The notes under the pieces were generated by a model that was given only the letters and a program-made list of their open reading frames with translations, did no database searches and was not told the origin of the DNA. The position numbers and the translations under genes were made by a program. Shown one piece after another: positions 31,821 through 40,313 of a DNA stretch of 52,919 nucleotides (position 1 is its first letter; each line of letters begins with the position of its first letter). The stretch comes from JBFWRI01 sp050248995 (GTDB taxonomy: Bacteria; Pseudomonadota; Alphaproteobacteria; JAIXQD01): the NCBI GenBank assembly GCA_050248995.1, contig JBFWRI010000013.1:1-52919 (forward strand), given 5' to 3'.

Positions 31821-34136
31821 ATGACATATTACGGTTATACCAGCGCCGCCGATGACCTGACATTGGGTGAGCGCTTTCAGGCTTTCCTGCGCCGCCAGTG
31901 GTGGCGCCTGTGTGGCGGGGCCGGCGTGGCGCTGGGTGTCTGCGCGCTTGTTGCGCTGGCCAGTTACGACCCGGCCGATGCGTCGTGGAATACGGTTGGC
32001 GGCACGGCAACCAACATCCTTGGCAGTTTCGGCGCAACGCTGGCTGATGCGGCGTGGCAATACTTCGGTGTGGCGACGTTGTTCGTGGCCGTTCTGTGTC
32101 TGGCCTGGGGCTGGCGCGGCCTGTCATGCACGCGCCTTCACTGGTGGGGCGCCCGCTGTGTGGCGGCCTTCATCGCGCTGGCAATCGTCGCGCCGACGCT
32201 GACACTGATTTTAAGCAGCCTGAACCTTGGCGTAACCGGCCGCGCCGGCGGCGCCTTCGGCGAAGTGTTCGGCGGCATGTTCGCCGCGATTATCTATGCC
32301 ACATGGCTAACGCCGGTGCTGTGCGTGCTGTCGTTTTTCCTGGCGTTGCCGCTGTTCACATGGTCGATGGGTCTTAGCGCCGACGAATGGCGCATTGTCA
32401 GCGGTGGCCTTGCCGCGCCGTTCCAGAAATTCGGCGCGTGGTGGAACAAGTCGTTCTTCGGTAGTTCATCGATGTTCGAGCATCCGGCCCTGCGCGAACC
32501 GGAGCTGCCACTGAGTGTGGACGACCTTGGCGAGCCCGACGATTATTACTATGACGACGACCAGTTGCCCGAAGATCCGGCGCCCGACCCGACGCCCATC
32601 AAGCGCCGCCGTGTCGGCCCGCGCAAAACAGCCTACCGCGACGACCAGCCGCTGGTGCCGCCGACCGATTTGCTGAACGATGTGCCGAAACAGAGCCGTG
32701 CCGCGCAGCAGTCGCAGGAAACGCTGCGTAACAACGCCGAGCAACTGCAGGCGACGTTGCAGGAATTCGGCGTGCAGGGGCAGGTGCTGGGTGCACACCC
32801 GGGCCCTGTTGTGACGCTGTATGAACTGGAACCCGCACCCGGCACCCGCGCCGCGCGTGTCGTTGGTTTAAGTGACGATATCGCCCGCCAGATGTGCGCC
32901 CGCGCCGTGCGCGTGGCCACCGTGCCGGGCCGCAACGCGCTGGGCATCGAACTGCCGAACGCCAAGCGCGAAACCGTTTACCTGCGTGAACTGCTGGAAA
33001 GCCCGGCCTATGAAGACAACGGCGCCGTACTGCCGCTGGTGCTGGGTAAGGATATCGGCGGCCACGCGGTGGTGACGGATCTTGCGCGCATGCCGCACTT
33101 GTTAGTTGCCGGAACCACGGGTTCCGGGAAGTCGGTGGCGATCAACGCGATGATCCTGTCGCTGCTGTATAAGAACCCGCCGGAAAAGTGCCGGCTGATC
33201 TTGATCGATCCGAAGATGCTGGAGCTGAGCGTTTATGAAGGTATTCCGCACCTGCTGACGCCGGTGGTGACCGAGCCGAAGAAAGCCATCCTGGCGCTGA
33301 AGTGGGCTGTGCGCGAAATGGAAGACCGTTACCGCAGCATGGCCAAGCTGGGCGTGCGCAACATCGATAGCTATAACCAGCGCTTAGTCGAAGCGCGCGA
33401 CCGCGGCGAGATGCTGATGCGCCGCGTGCAGACCGGATTCGATCCGGATACCGGCAAGGCCGTGTTCGAAGACCAGCCGCTGGATTTGACCGAGCTGCCG
33501 TATATCGTTCTGGTGGTCGACGAAATGGCCGACCTGATGCTGGTGGCCGGCAAGGATATCGAAGCTGCCATCCAGCGTTTGGCGCAGATGGCGCGCGCGG
33601 CGGGTATCCACCTGATCATGGCGACGCAGCGCCCGTCAGTTGACGTCATCACCGGCACCATCAAGGCCAACTTCCCGACGCGTATTTCGTTCCAGGTCAC
33701 CAGCAAGATCGACAGCCGCACGATTCTGGGCGAGCAGGGGGCAGAACAGCTGCTGGGCATGGGTGACATGCTGTATATGGCCGGCGGCGGGCGCATCATG
33801 CGCGTGCACGGCCCATTCGTGCAGGACGCCGAGGTTGAAAGCGTCGTCAGCTTCCTGAAGGAACGTGGCGAGCCGGTTTATGTTGATGACGTGACCGAAG
33901 AAGAACCCGAGTTCGGTGAAGGTGGTTACGGCGAAGAAGGCAGCGGCGACGAGCTGTACGACAAGGCCGTGGCACTGGTGGCGCGCGAGCGCAAGGCCAG
34001 CACGTCGTTCATCCAGCGGCATTTAAGTATCGGTTACAACCGCGCGGCCAAGATTATGGACCGCATGGAAGCCGAAGGCGTGGTATCGACCGCCAACCAC
34101 GTGGGCAAGCGCGAGATCCTTATAGGTTCACGTTAG
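31821..34136 (+). CDS. ftsK: DNA translocase FtsK
   Basis: A 771-residue septal DNA pump. The N-terminal quarter has four predicted membrane segments (about 30-185), then an acidic/proline linker, the alpha-beta motor domain with Walker A GTTGSGKS near residue 431 and Walker B LVVDEMADLM, and a C-terminal winged-helix gamma domain (ASTSFIQRHLSIGYNRAAKI) that reads KOPS sites. It drives chromosome dimer resolution with XerCD at division. It is divergent from the ubiH-like gene. The normal downstream partner lolA is 2.3 kb away, separated by three cysteine-hydrolase genes. Confidence 0.96.
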   Translation: MTYYGYTSAADDLTLGERFQAFLRRQWWRLCGGAGVALGVCALVALASYDPADASWNTVGGTATNILGSFGATLADAAWQYFGVATLFVAVLCLAWGWRGLSCTRLHWWGARCVAAFIALAIVAPTLTLILSSLNLGVTGRAGGAFGEVFGGMFAAIIYATWLTPVLCVLSFFLALPLFTWSMGLSADEWRIVSGGLAAPFQKFGAWWNKSFFGSSSMFEHPALREPELPLSVDDLGEPDDYYYDDDQLPEDPAPDPTPIKRRRVGPRKTAYRDDQPLVPPTDLLNDVPKQSRAAQQSQETLRNNAEQLQATLQEFGVQGQVLGAHPGPVVTLYELEPAPGTRAARVVGLSDDIARQMCARAVRVATVPGRNALGIELPNAKRETVYLRELLESPAYEDNGAVLPLVLGKDIGGHAVVTDLARMPHLLVAGTTGSGKSVAINAMILSLLYKNPPEKCRLILIDPKMLELSVYEGIPHLLTPVVTEPKKAILALKWAVREMEDRYRSMAKLGVRNIDSYNQRLVEARDRGEMLMRRVQTGFDPDTGKAVFEDQPLDLTELPYIVLVVDEMADLMLVAGKDIEAAIQRLAQMARAAGIHLIMATQRPSVDVITGTIKANFPTRISFQVTSKIDSRTILGEQGAEQLLGMGDMLYMAGGGRIMRVHGPFVQDAEVESVVSFLKERGEPVYVDDVTEEEPEFGEGGYGEEGSGDELYDKAVALVARERKASTSFIQRHLSIGYNRAAKIMDRMEAEGVVSTANHVGKREILIGSR

Positions 34137-34156
34137 GCTGGTCTGCAAATCGCACC

Positions 34157-34230
34157 TGCCTGCGCTTCCGGTGCTCACGTACTTTAACGTACGCTGCGCT
34201 CCGGTTTCTCAGCAGACACAATTTTCGCCA
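34157..34230 (+). repeat. Dispersed palindromic element, family 1, copy 3
   Basis: TGCGCTTCCGGTGCTCAC, palindrome GTACTTTAACGTAC, then GCTGCGCTCCGGTTTCTC and an ACAATTTTCGCCA tail. It lies 20 bases after the ftsK stop. Confidence 0.75.
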
Positions 34231-34308
34231 CAGCTTAAGTGAACCTGTTACTAAGCTTGATAAATCAAAGCACTAATTACTTGCAGCAGGGTTTGGTAAG
34301 CTTGCGGC

Positions 34309-34935
34309 ATGAACGATAGACCCTTTGTTTACTGCGTGATTGATATGGAAGACGCTTTCCCGCATTCGGCCGCACTGGCTGAAGCGGTTGCGCAGGATGC
34401 TGCGTGCACCGTGGACATGGGCGGCGAAGTGTGGGTGGCCGTTCACGATACAGACAAAGGCCATGAACACGCCCGTGTGGTGACCGACCCCGCCGAAATC
34501 GAGCGTATATGCGCTGAACGGGGCGTTAGCGTACCGGCAGAATACATCACGGTACTGTTCATAAAATGCAGCGACGATCTGTTCGAGGATTTCGAGGACA
34601 GCGCCATAAGCAACCCGGCTGTGGAATACCTGCAAAGCCGCGGTCCGCAGCTGATGGGCATGGCGGGCGTTCATGGCATCGCCTGCCTGCTGAAAAGCGC
34701 ACATGGTGCCGGCCGCGAGACATCGGCAAGCGATACGCAGGTACTGTATCTTGCCGACCGCACCGATCTGCGGCCCACCCTTAACCAGTTCAAGCGGCTG
34801 GAGCGCTCCGACGTGTGGCCGGCCAATGCCAGAAACTTTTTCGCTATCGCATCCGTGCGCACAAAGCGCCCGGTACCCGTGCCGCCGGACGAAGAAGTGG
34901 AAGTGGCGACCGCAGCAGGATATGGCCTGCGTTAG
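34309..34935 (+). CDS. Isochorismatase-fold cysteine hydrolase, paralogue A
   Basis: A 208-residue protein with the isochorismatase-like triad: D12 in YCVIDMEDAF, K86 in VLFIKCSDD and C126 in GVHGIACLLKSA, the last sitting in the helix start typical of the nucleophile. The substrate is unknown; family members hydrolyse isochorismate, nicotinamide, N-carbamoyl compounds and others. It is the first of three tandem genes of this fold between ftsK and lolA. The sequence is strongly divergent from classical members. Confidence 0.7.
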   Translation: MNDRPFVYCVIDMEDAFPHSAALAEAVAQDAACTVDMGGEVWVAVHDTDKGHEHARVVTDPAEIERICAERGVSVPAEYITVLFIKCSDDLFEDFEDSAISNPAVEYLQSRGPQLMGMAGVHGIACLLKSAHGAGRETSASDTQVLYLADRTDLRPTLNQFKRLERSDVWPANARNFFAIASVRTKRPVPVPPDEEVEVATAAGYGLR

Positions 34936-34999
34936 CTAGCTTTAGCCTTGAAAAAACTGGCTTTTTAATGCTTTCGCCGCTGCGGCTTACACTACAAAT

Positions 35000-35683
35000 A
35001 TGAGTGAAGATACCGTTTTATCCGTGCCGGCTGCCAAAGCGCTGTTTGTTGCCAGCGACCTGCAGGTGTTTTTCCATCGTGACCCGGAAAAAGATGCGCC
35101 GGGGCTGACGCAAGCGGAATCGCTGCGTGCCGGTATCCACGCGGCTATGGCCGACGGCGTGCGCAGCTGGGTTGTAGGTATTGGCTGGGTTACGAAGGAA
35201 AGTGCCTTGCTGCGCAAGATCAAGCTGGCTTTAAACCTGCCGGGATGGCTTTCACCAACGTGGAGACTGTGGCGCAGTTCTGTCAAACTGGATATGCGCG
35301 AAACCGCGTACGGAAAACTGGAAGAAGAAACAGATATGACAACCAACAGGGTTCTGGCCGCAGACCTGCGTGCGGCCGGCCCGGGCGTGACTATCGTTTA
35401 TGGTTCATATGTTGATCACTGTGCTCGTCATTCGGCATTTGGTGCCCTGGATGAGTTATTGCAGGCGAAGAAAAGCGGGGTTGTTGTTCTGGTGCGGGAC
35501 GCCGGTTCTTTCAGTACGCCTTTCTTTGCGGCGCACCCGCATTTCGATCGCGGATGGCACCGCATGAACGATGAATCCGATCTGGCGATCGTTGTTGTTG
35601 ATCGCAAGGATATCTCGTTTGAAAACGGCCGGGTAAATGTCCGCATGCCGCCGCGCCCGGCGCCCAGCGCGCTGACAGTCTGA
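35000..35683 (+). CDS. Isochorismatase-fold cysteine hydrolase, paralogue B
   Basis: A 227-residue protein with D20 (LFVASDLQVFF), K106 (AYGKLEEE, before TTN) and C141 (VYGSYVDHCARHSAFGAL), matching the Asp-Lys-Cys triad of the fold. The C-terminus KDISFENGRVNVRMPPRP is clearly related to paralogue C (KDITVENGAVYIKAPV). An insertion of about 30 residues near 65-95 (tryptophan-rich) is particular to this copy. The substrate is unknown. 64 bases separate it from paralogue A. Confidence 0.7.
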   Translation: MSEDTVLSVPAAKALFVASDLQVFFHRDPEKDAPGLTQAESLRAGIHAAMADGVRSWVVGIGWVTKESALLRKIKLALNLPGWLSPTWRLWRSSVKLDMRETAYGKLEEETDMTTNRVLAADLRAAGPGVTIVYGSYVDHCARHSAFGALDELLQAKKSGVVVLVRDAGSFSTPFFAAHPHFDRGWHRMNDESDLAIVVVDRKDISFENGRVNVRMPPRPAPSALTV

Positions 35684-35761
35684 TGGCCGTCGCAAAGCCC
35701 TTTGGAATCAGCAGGTAAGCACATTCATATTCCATTTAAAATCAGGACATAAGCTGTAGGT

Positions 35762-36364
35762 ATGACGTTTTATAATACCAGACGCGTTGCGGGTATTTTC
35801 ATTGATGCGCAGAACTGCGAAACACAGGACGCGCCGCACGTGGCGCGTGCACAGCAGGAACTGAGCGCTCTGTTCGAAAACAACAAAGTCGCCCAGATGT
35901 TCGTTGGCATCCACTGGCCTTTCTTGCGCAGCCACGCCAATGGCGACCTGAACAAGGTACGCGGCGTTGTGCCGGCACGCCAGCCCAGCTTTACGATTCC
36001 GAATCTTGCGACGCTGTATGGCAAGGGCGGCCCCGATGCGACCACCAACCCCAGGTTCGTGAAAGATGTGAAAAAGTTTGGCGCCGCTGTTATATCGGGC
36101 AGCGATGCATTGGAATGCGTGCTGACGAACGCTATCAAGCTAAAGAACGAGCCGTTCAGGCTGGATGTGTACGTTGTGCGCGAGGCCATTCACAGCGCGC
36201 TGGAATCCAGCGTTGTTGAACAGGCGTTCGCCGATGCGGGTGTGAAGCTGGTAAGCAGCAAGGACATTACGGTTGAAAACGGCGCTGTGTATATCAAGGC
36301 GCCGGTCATGCCGCCGCCGGTTTCCCGGGTCAGGCGCATAAAAGACAGGCCTTTCATAAGATAG
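35762..36364 (+). CDS. Isochorismatase-fold cysteine hydrolase, paralogue C
   Basis: A 200-residue protein with D15 (AGIFIDAQNC), K88 (TLYGKGGPD, before TTN) and C119 (ISGSDALECVLTNAI). The triad and the C-terminal KDITVENGAVYIKAP segment tie it to paralogue B. The substrate is unknown. It is followed by a family 3 palindromic element and then lolA, so lolA probably has a separate promoter or is read through this element. Confidence 0.7.
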   Translation: MTFYNTRRVAGIFIDAQNCETQDAPHVARAQQELSALFENNKVAQMFVGIHWPFLRSHANGDLNKVRGVVPARQPSFTIPNLATLYGKGGPDATTNPRFVKDVKKFGAAVISGSDALECVLTNAIKLKNEPFRLDVYVVREAIHSALESSVVEQAFADAGVKLVSSKDITVENGAVYIKAPVMPPPVSRVRRIKDRPFIR

Positions 36365-36365
36365 T

Positions 36366-36430
36366 GCGGGTAACTGACTTCACCGCCTGTCTGCAAACTG
36401 CGTTTGCGCGGCCGTTTCGTTCACCCCCGC
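36366..36430 (+). repeat. Family 3 palindromic element, copy 2
   Basis: GCGGGTAACTGACTTCACCG, inner GCAAAC-TGC-GTTTGC, and GTTTCGTTCACCCCCGC. It lies 50 bases upstream of lolA. Confidence 0.75.
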
Positions 36431-36480
36431 CTTTATATCCCGGCCTTTTCTTTGCCCCAATTAGCGGCTACAACATCAGC

Positions 36481-37134
36481 ATGAAAACCGGAACCAAGAA
36501 AACCCTGCTGGCTGTGGCCGTACTGAAATACCTTGTTATCGCGCTGCTGCTGTTCACCACACACAGCCACGCCGCACCGCCGGCCATGCCGCTGAGCGCA
36601 CAGGACAGCGCCGACCTGCAGCGCGTGGCTGCCTACCTGAACAGCGTGCCGCGGATGGAATCGCGCATCGTGCAGATGAACCCCGACGGCAGCGTGGTAC
36701 ACGGCCTGCTGAAGATCATGCGCCCCGGCAAGCTGCGTCTGGATTATGACCCGCCGATCAACAGCCAGCTGGTGGCCGATGGCGCCTTTGTGCATTACTG
36801 GGATGCGCCGATGAGCGAGACCAGCAGCGTACCGCAGGGTAACAGCCCGGCGTCGCTGATTTTGGCAGCACAGGTGGATTTCACCCGCGGGATGACGATC
36901 ACCAATATCCGGCGGCAGGATAATACGCTGGAGATCAGCCTTTATAAAACCGACGATCCCGGCAACGGCATCCTGACGTTGGTGTTCGAGGATAACCCGC
37001 TGCTGCTGAAGCAGTGGTATGTGGTTGATAGCCAGGGCGCTACCACCAAGGTGACGCTGCAGAACGTGAACTTCAACCCGGCGTTTTCTGGCAATACATT
37101 CATTTATTCGCCGCCGCGCCGCGACAAGCGCTAA
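36481..37134 (+). CDS. lolA: Outer-membrane lipoprotein carrier LolA-like protein
   Basis: A 217-residue periplasmic protein with a signal peptide (1-32, ending THSHAAPP) and the LolA fold: VAAYLNSVPRMESRIVQMNP, GLLKIMRPGKLRLDYDPP, LILAAQVDF and the last strand FNPAFSGNTFIYSPP. LolA ferries lipoproteins across the periplasm from LolCDE. The ATG at 36481 starts a proper signal sequence; the open frame further upstream is a repeat. In alphaproteobacteria it normally follows ftsK directly. Confidence 0.9.
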   Translation: MKTGTKKTLLAVAVLKYLVIALLLFTTHSHAAPPAMPLSAQDSADLQRVAAYLNSVPRMESRIVQMNPDGSVVHGLLKIMRPGKLRLDYDPPINSQLVADGAFVHYWDAPMSETSSVPQGNSPASLILAAQVDFTRGMTITNIRRQDNTLEISLYKTDDPGNGILTLVFEDNPLLLKQWYVVDSQGATTKVTLQNVNFNPAFSGNTFIYSPPRRDKR

Positions 37135-37177
37135 AAAACATCTTCCCGTTCCGCGCGAAACGGCGGAAAAATCAGGT

Positions 37178-37939
37178 ATGGGTTCTTACACGATGCCACT
37201 GGTCGGCGTGCCGACCAACCAGGTGCAGATTGACGGCTTTGTTTACAGCCGCACGGCGCACCGCTTTATCCTGCCGCTGCTGCAGCTTTCCGGCGTGCTG
37301 CCGGTGCTGATCCCGGCGCTGGGCGATGACCGCGCAGCGGCCGAAGCACTGGAACGTCTTGACGGGTTGTATCTGACCGGCGCGGTCAGCAATGTGGCGC
37401 CGTCGCGTTACGGCGACGAGATGCCGACAGATTGTGCGCCGTTCGACCTGGCACGCGACCACCTGGCCTTTGCACTGGCCAAATCGGCGCTGGGGCGCGG
37501 CATGCCGCTGTTCGGCGTGTGTCGCGGTATGCAGGAACTGAACGTGGTGTGCGGCGGCACACTGGTGAATGTACCGCCCAGCGATATATCGCACGGCCAC
37601 GGCGGCGGCGGGCCGGACCTGACAGAGCGTCTGGGTGCCGTGGCGCATCCCGCAACGGTGCAGGCCGGAGGCTTTTTTGAAAAGTGGTTCGGCTGTGTCG
37701 ACCTGGGCGTGAATTCATTGCATGGGCAGGGCGTCGGCCGCGTCGGCCATGACCTGCATGTGGAAGCCGTGGCGCCCGATGGCATTGTGGAAGCGGTATC
37801 GCATAAAAAGTCGCCGTTTGCCGTGGCGGTCGAATGGCACCCGGAATGGGATGCGGCGAATAACCCGGTCAGTCGCAAGCTGTTCGAGGAATTCGGCAGT
37901 GCCGTGCGCACCTATGCCGCCGCCCGCGGCAGCGTTTAG
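37178..37939 (+). CDS. Class C26 gamma-glutamyl hydrolase-like amidohydrolase
   Basis: A 253-residue class I glutamine-amidotransferase-fold hydrolase. The nucleophile C115 sits in FGVCRGMQELNV, and H221 and E223 in EWHPEWD complete the triad. It resembles PuuD-type gamma-glutamyl-GABA hydrolases, which work in polyamine breakdown, but the loop usually reading GGxDVxP is TGAVSNVAPSRYG here, so substrate preference may differ. It lies between lolA and xth, spaced 43 and 35 bases, on the same strand. Confidence 0.88.
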   Translation: MGSYTMPLVGVPTNQVQIDGFVYSRTAHRFILPLLQLSGVLPVLIPALGDDRAAAEALERLDGLYLTGAVSNVAPSRYGDEMPTDCAPFDLARDHLAFALAKSALGRGMPLFGVCRGMQELNVVCGGTLVNVPPSDISHGHGGGGPDLTERLGAVAHPATVQAGGFFEKWFGCVDLGVNSLHGQGVGRVGHDLHVEAVAPDGIVEAVSHKKSPFAVAVEWHPEWDAANNPVSRKLFEEFGSAVRTYAAARGSV

Positions 37940-37974
37940 TTGACCCTGCAGGCCAGCGCCGCTAGTTTCCCGCT

Positions 37975-38796
37975 ATGGCCAAATTTACCGTCACAACATG
38001 GAATATCAATTCGGTGCGCCTGCGCCTGAAGCTGGTGGAAAAGCTGCTGAAAGCGGCTAAGCCCGACGTGCTGTGCCTGCAGGAAATCAAATGCCTTGAT
38101 GAACTGTTCCCGGCGGCGGCGCTGGCCAAGCTGGGTTACAAGCACCAGCACATACACGGCATGAAGGGCTATAACGGCGTCGCGATACTTTCAAAAGTGC
38201 CATTGCGCGAACTGGAAGTTTACAACCGCTGCGGCAAGGAAGACCGCCGCCATATCAGTGCACGTTTGCCAAATGGTATCGAGCTGCACAATGTTTACCT
38301 GCCAGCGGGCGGGTATGAGCCTGACCCCAAGGCGAACCCGAAGTTCCAGCATAAGCTGGATTACATTGATGACTTGGCGCGCTGGGGCGAGAAGCTGAAA
38401 AAGCGCCCGCGTATATTACTGGGTGACCTGAACGTGGCCCCGCTTGAAAACGATGTGTACGACCACAAGAAGATGCTGCGCGTCGTCAGCCATACGCCGG
38501 TCGAGGTGAAGAAATTCGCCAACATGCAGGCCGCAAACGACTGGGTGGACACGGGCCGCCATTTCATCGCGCCGGAAAAGAAGCTGTATTCGTGGTGGAG
38601 TTATCACGGCGAAGACGACTGGGAAGAAAAGGATTATGGCCGCCGCCTTGACCACATCTGGGTTTCAAAAGACCTGAAAGCGTCGCTTTCAAAAACCACA
38701 TACCACAAGGCCGCGCGCGGCTGGAGTTTTGGCAAAGGTGATGAGCTAGTTGGCCCGTCAGACCACGCACCGATTACGCTGGAACTGGATTGCTGA
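37975..38796 (+). CDS. xth: Exodeoxyribonuclease III
   Basis: A 273-residue AP endonuclease/3'-5' exonuclease of the Xth family: TWNINSVRLR, CLQEIKC (catalytic glutamate at 37), ILLGDLNVAP (Asp/Asn pair), LDHIWVS and the final SDHAPITLELDC. It repairs abasic sites and blocked 3' ends. A second copy of its last 30 codons lies at 40224, and a piece of about 20 bases of the same end lies at 38928, both next to paralogous unknown genes. Confidence 0.95.
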   Translation: MAKFTVTTWNINSVRLRLKLVEKLLKAAKPDVLCLQEIKCLDELFPAAALAKLGYKHQHIHGMKGYNGVAILSKVPLRELEVYNRCGKEDRRHISARLPNGIELHNVYLPAGGYEPDPKANPKFQHKLDYIDDLARWGEKLKKRPRILLGDLNVAPLENDVYDHKKMLRVVSHTPVEVKKFANMQAANDWVDTGRHFIAPEKKLYSWWSYHGEDDWEEKDYGRRLDHIWVSKDLKASLSKTTYHKAARGWSFGKGDELVGPSDHAPITLELDC

Positions 38797-38810
38797 CTAC
38801 GACGGGCATC

Positions 38811-38896
38811 TATTGCGCGGCGGCTGCGCTTCCGTCGCTCATGTATATCTAATACACTCGCTTCCGGTTCTCGCTCCCGCATCAATATCTGCCGCG
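38811..38896 (+). repeat. Dispersed palindromic element, family 1, copy 4
   Basis: GGGCATCTATTGCGCGGCGG, CTGCGCTTCCGTCGCTCATG, TATATCTAATACACTCGC, TTCCGGTTCTCGCTCCCG and an ATCAATATCTGCCG tail. Closest to copy 1 at 7591. It lies in the convergent gap after xth. Confidence 0.72.
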
Positions 38897-38940
38897 CCAT
38901 AGCGCAATCCTATTTTGCGGGGCGCTCGATTACGCTGGAA

Positions 38941-39381
38941 TTAGATCTTTCTTAAAGCGAGCAGAGCCCATTCACGAGCTTCAGCGTTCACAGGCGCTGG
39001 GCGCATGGCTTCCAGTGCTGCTTTTGCCTTGACCTGAGAGCGACCAGTATCCAGCAGTTCAGCGCGAGCTGTATCCAGAAACGTGCCATAAGCGCGAAGA
39101 TTAAAACTCGTGAAAGTGATGTCTGGTTGCGTGTTGTAGCGGGTGTGTGCATAGGCGTGAATGGCGCTATCCAGTTGGCGCCGCGCCCAGTCACGGTCGC
39201 TGGGGCCCTTCTTATGGTCGAAAGCGTTTGCCACATCTGTGCGCCATGCGTCGCGCGGGCTTTGTTTGCCTTGTGCCTTAAGATACTCGATCTGCTTCTT
39301 TTGCACATCAAGCGCAGCAACTGAAATTGGGCCGTTCCAGCCCTGCAGGTCTCGTTCAAATGCTTCTGAAAATACTGACAT
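38941..39381 (-). CDS. Hypothetical protein, 146 aa (paralogue of 40314 gene)
   Basis: A helical soluble protein. Segments WARRQLDSAIHAYAHTR and ELLDTGRSQVKAKAALEAMR align with AKNMLENAIRAYARVF and ELLINEGRSQDEATKLLIAL in the product of the gene at 40314-40739, so the two are paralogues. Their 5' leaders are also similar (TACGG.CCG near a CATAT..AAGGA). No function known. The stop codon lies within a 20-base copy of the xth gene end. Confidence 0.68.
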   Translation of the reverse strand: MSVFSEAFERDLQGWNGPISVAALDVQKKQIEYLKAQGKQSPRDAWRTDVANAFDHKKGPSDRDWARRQLDSAIHAYAHTRYNTQPDITFTSFNLRAYGTFLDTARAELLDTGRSQVKAKAALEAMRPAPVNAEAREWALLALRKI

Positions 39382-39408
39382 GATATAGTCCCTTTGTATT
39401 CCTTGATA

Positions 39409-39423
39409 TGTACGGACCGTACA
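39409..39423. promoter_or_regulatory. Perfect 15-base palindrome upstream of the 39381 gene
   Basis: TGTACGGACCGTACA, 28 bases before the ATG of the minus-strand gene and 30 bases after the stop of the next upstream gene. It has the size and symmetry of a repressor operator. The paralogous leader near 40760 has only a degenerate half of it. Confidence 0.35.
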
Positions 39424-39452
39424 CCGCCGCCGACTGCAGCAGCAACCTTATT

Positions 39453-40169
39453 TTATGGATGCAGGCGGTCGAAATCGGCGCGTTGGCTGTCCCATGCCAT
39501 ATTGCGCAGCGGCCACAGGGTCTTGCGGTCAAGGGCCAGTGACAGGCCGCGCGCCATTCCGCCAAGGCGCAGTGTGTTCTTCAGGTTCGTACCGCGCAAC
39601 GCCATCGGGTTCTGGCGGGCGGCGGCAAGGGCAAGGTCGATCGCCAGCAGCTCTTTGGGGAAAGATTGCGGCGCGAAGTAATTGCGCACCAGTTCCAGGA
39701 TCGCGCGTGATCCGCACTTCGCGGCGACGGCGGCAAAGCCATCGAACATCTTTTTGGCTTCGGGCGTGCCCGGCAGGAACAGGTTGTTGAAACCTTCGGT
39801 CAGGCTGTGGGTGTCGTTGCCGATGCCGTCGTACACAAAGCGGTTGCCGTCGGTTTCGAACAGGAAGCGCAGGGATTCAAACATCTTGTAGCGTTCGCCG
39901 TCCGCAAGGTCGGGGGCTTGTGCCGCTTCAACCGTTTGCACGGCGATGTTTTGCAATAAAGCCTTCAGATATATCGCCCCCTGCGGGTGCGAGCGCCGGC
40001 GTGCCATGAAGATGCTGCCACCGCCGGTTTGAATGCTGGCGGCGGAAGCCGAAGGCCAGCATATGACAAGGGAATCGCGCGCCTCTTTCAGCTGCTCAAG
40101 CGACGCATGGGGCTGGGCCAGCGTATCGCTGGCCTGCCTTAGGGCATCAGGGAATCCGGCTTCAAACAT
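39453..40169 (-). CDS. Hypothetical protein, 238 aa
   Basis: ATG at 40169, preceded by a TAAAAGGAG-like sequence on the minus strand (good Shine-Dalgarno). A soluble, mainly helical protein with a glycine-rich GGGSIF near residue 50 and no recognised motif. It lies between the two paralogous unknown genes and inside the segment bounded by copies of the xth 3' end, so it may have arrived with them. Confidence 0.62.
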   Translation of the reverse strand: MFEAGFPDALRQASDTLAQPHASLEQLKEARDSLVICWPSASAASIQTGGGSIFMARRRSHPQGAIYLKALLQNIAVQTVEAAQAPDLADGERYKMFESLRFLFETDGNRFVYDGIGNDTHSLTEGFNNLFLPGTPEAKKMFDGFAAVAAKCGSRAILELVRNYFAPQSFPKELLAIDLALAAARQNPMALRGTNLKNTLRLGGMARGLSLALDRKTLWPLRNMAWDSQRADFDRLHP

Positions 40170-40223
40170 GATAAAAGGAGTATACGCGCCGGATTTGAAA
40201 GTAATGGCGGGTTAGCTTATGCG

Positions 40224-40313
40224 CAGGCCGCACGCGGCTGGAGCTTTGGCAAAGGTGACGAGCTGGTTGGCCCGTCAGACCACGCGCCGATTACGCTGGT
40301 GCTTGATTTATAA
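40224..40313 (+). pseudogene. Relic of the xth 3' end (last 30 codons)
   Basis: Reads QAARGWSFGKGDELVGPSDH then APITLVLDL and TAA, matching the end of xth. Compared with the intact gene there are six synonymous codon differences and only three amino acid changes (one at the start of the match, two in the last four codons). This shows it derives from a once-functional diverged xth rather than from a recent copy. It ends one base before the stop of the gene at 40314. Confidence 0.85.
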
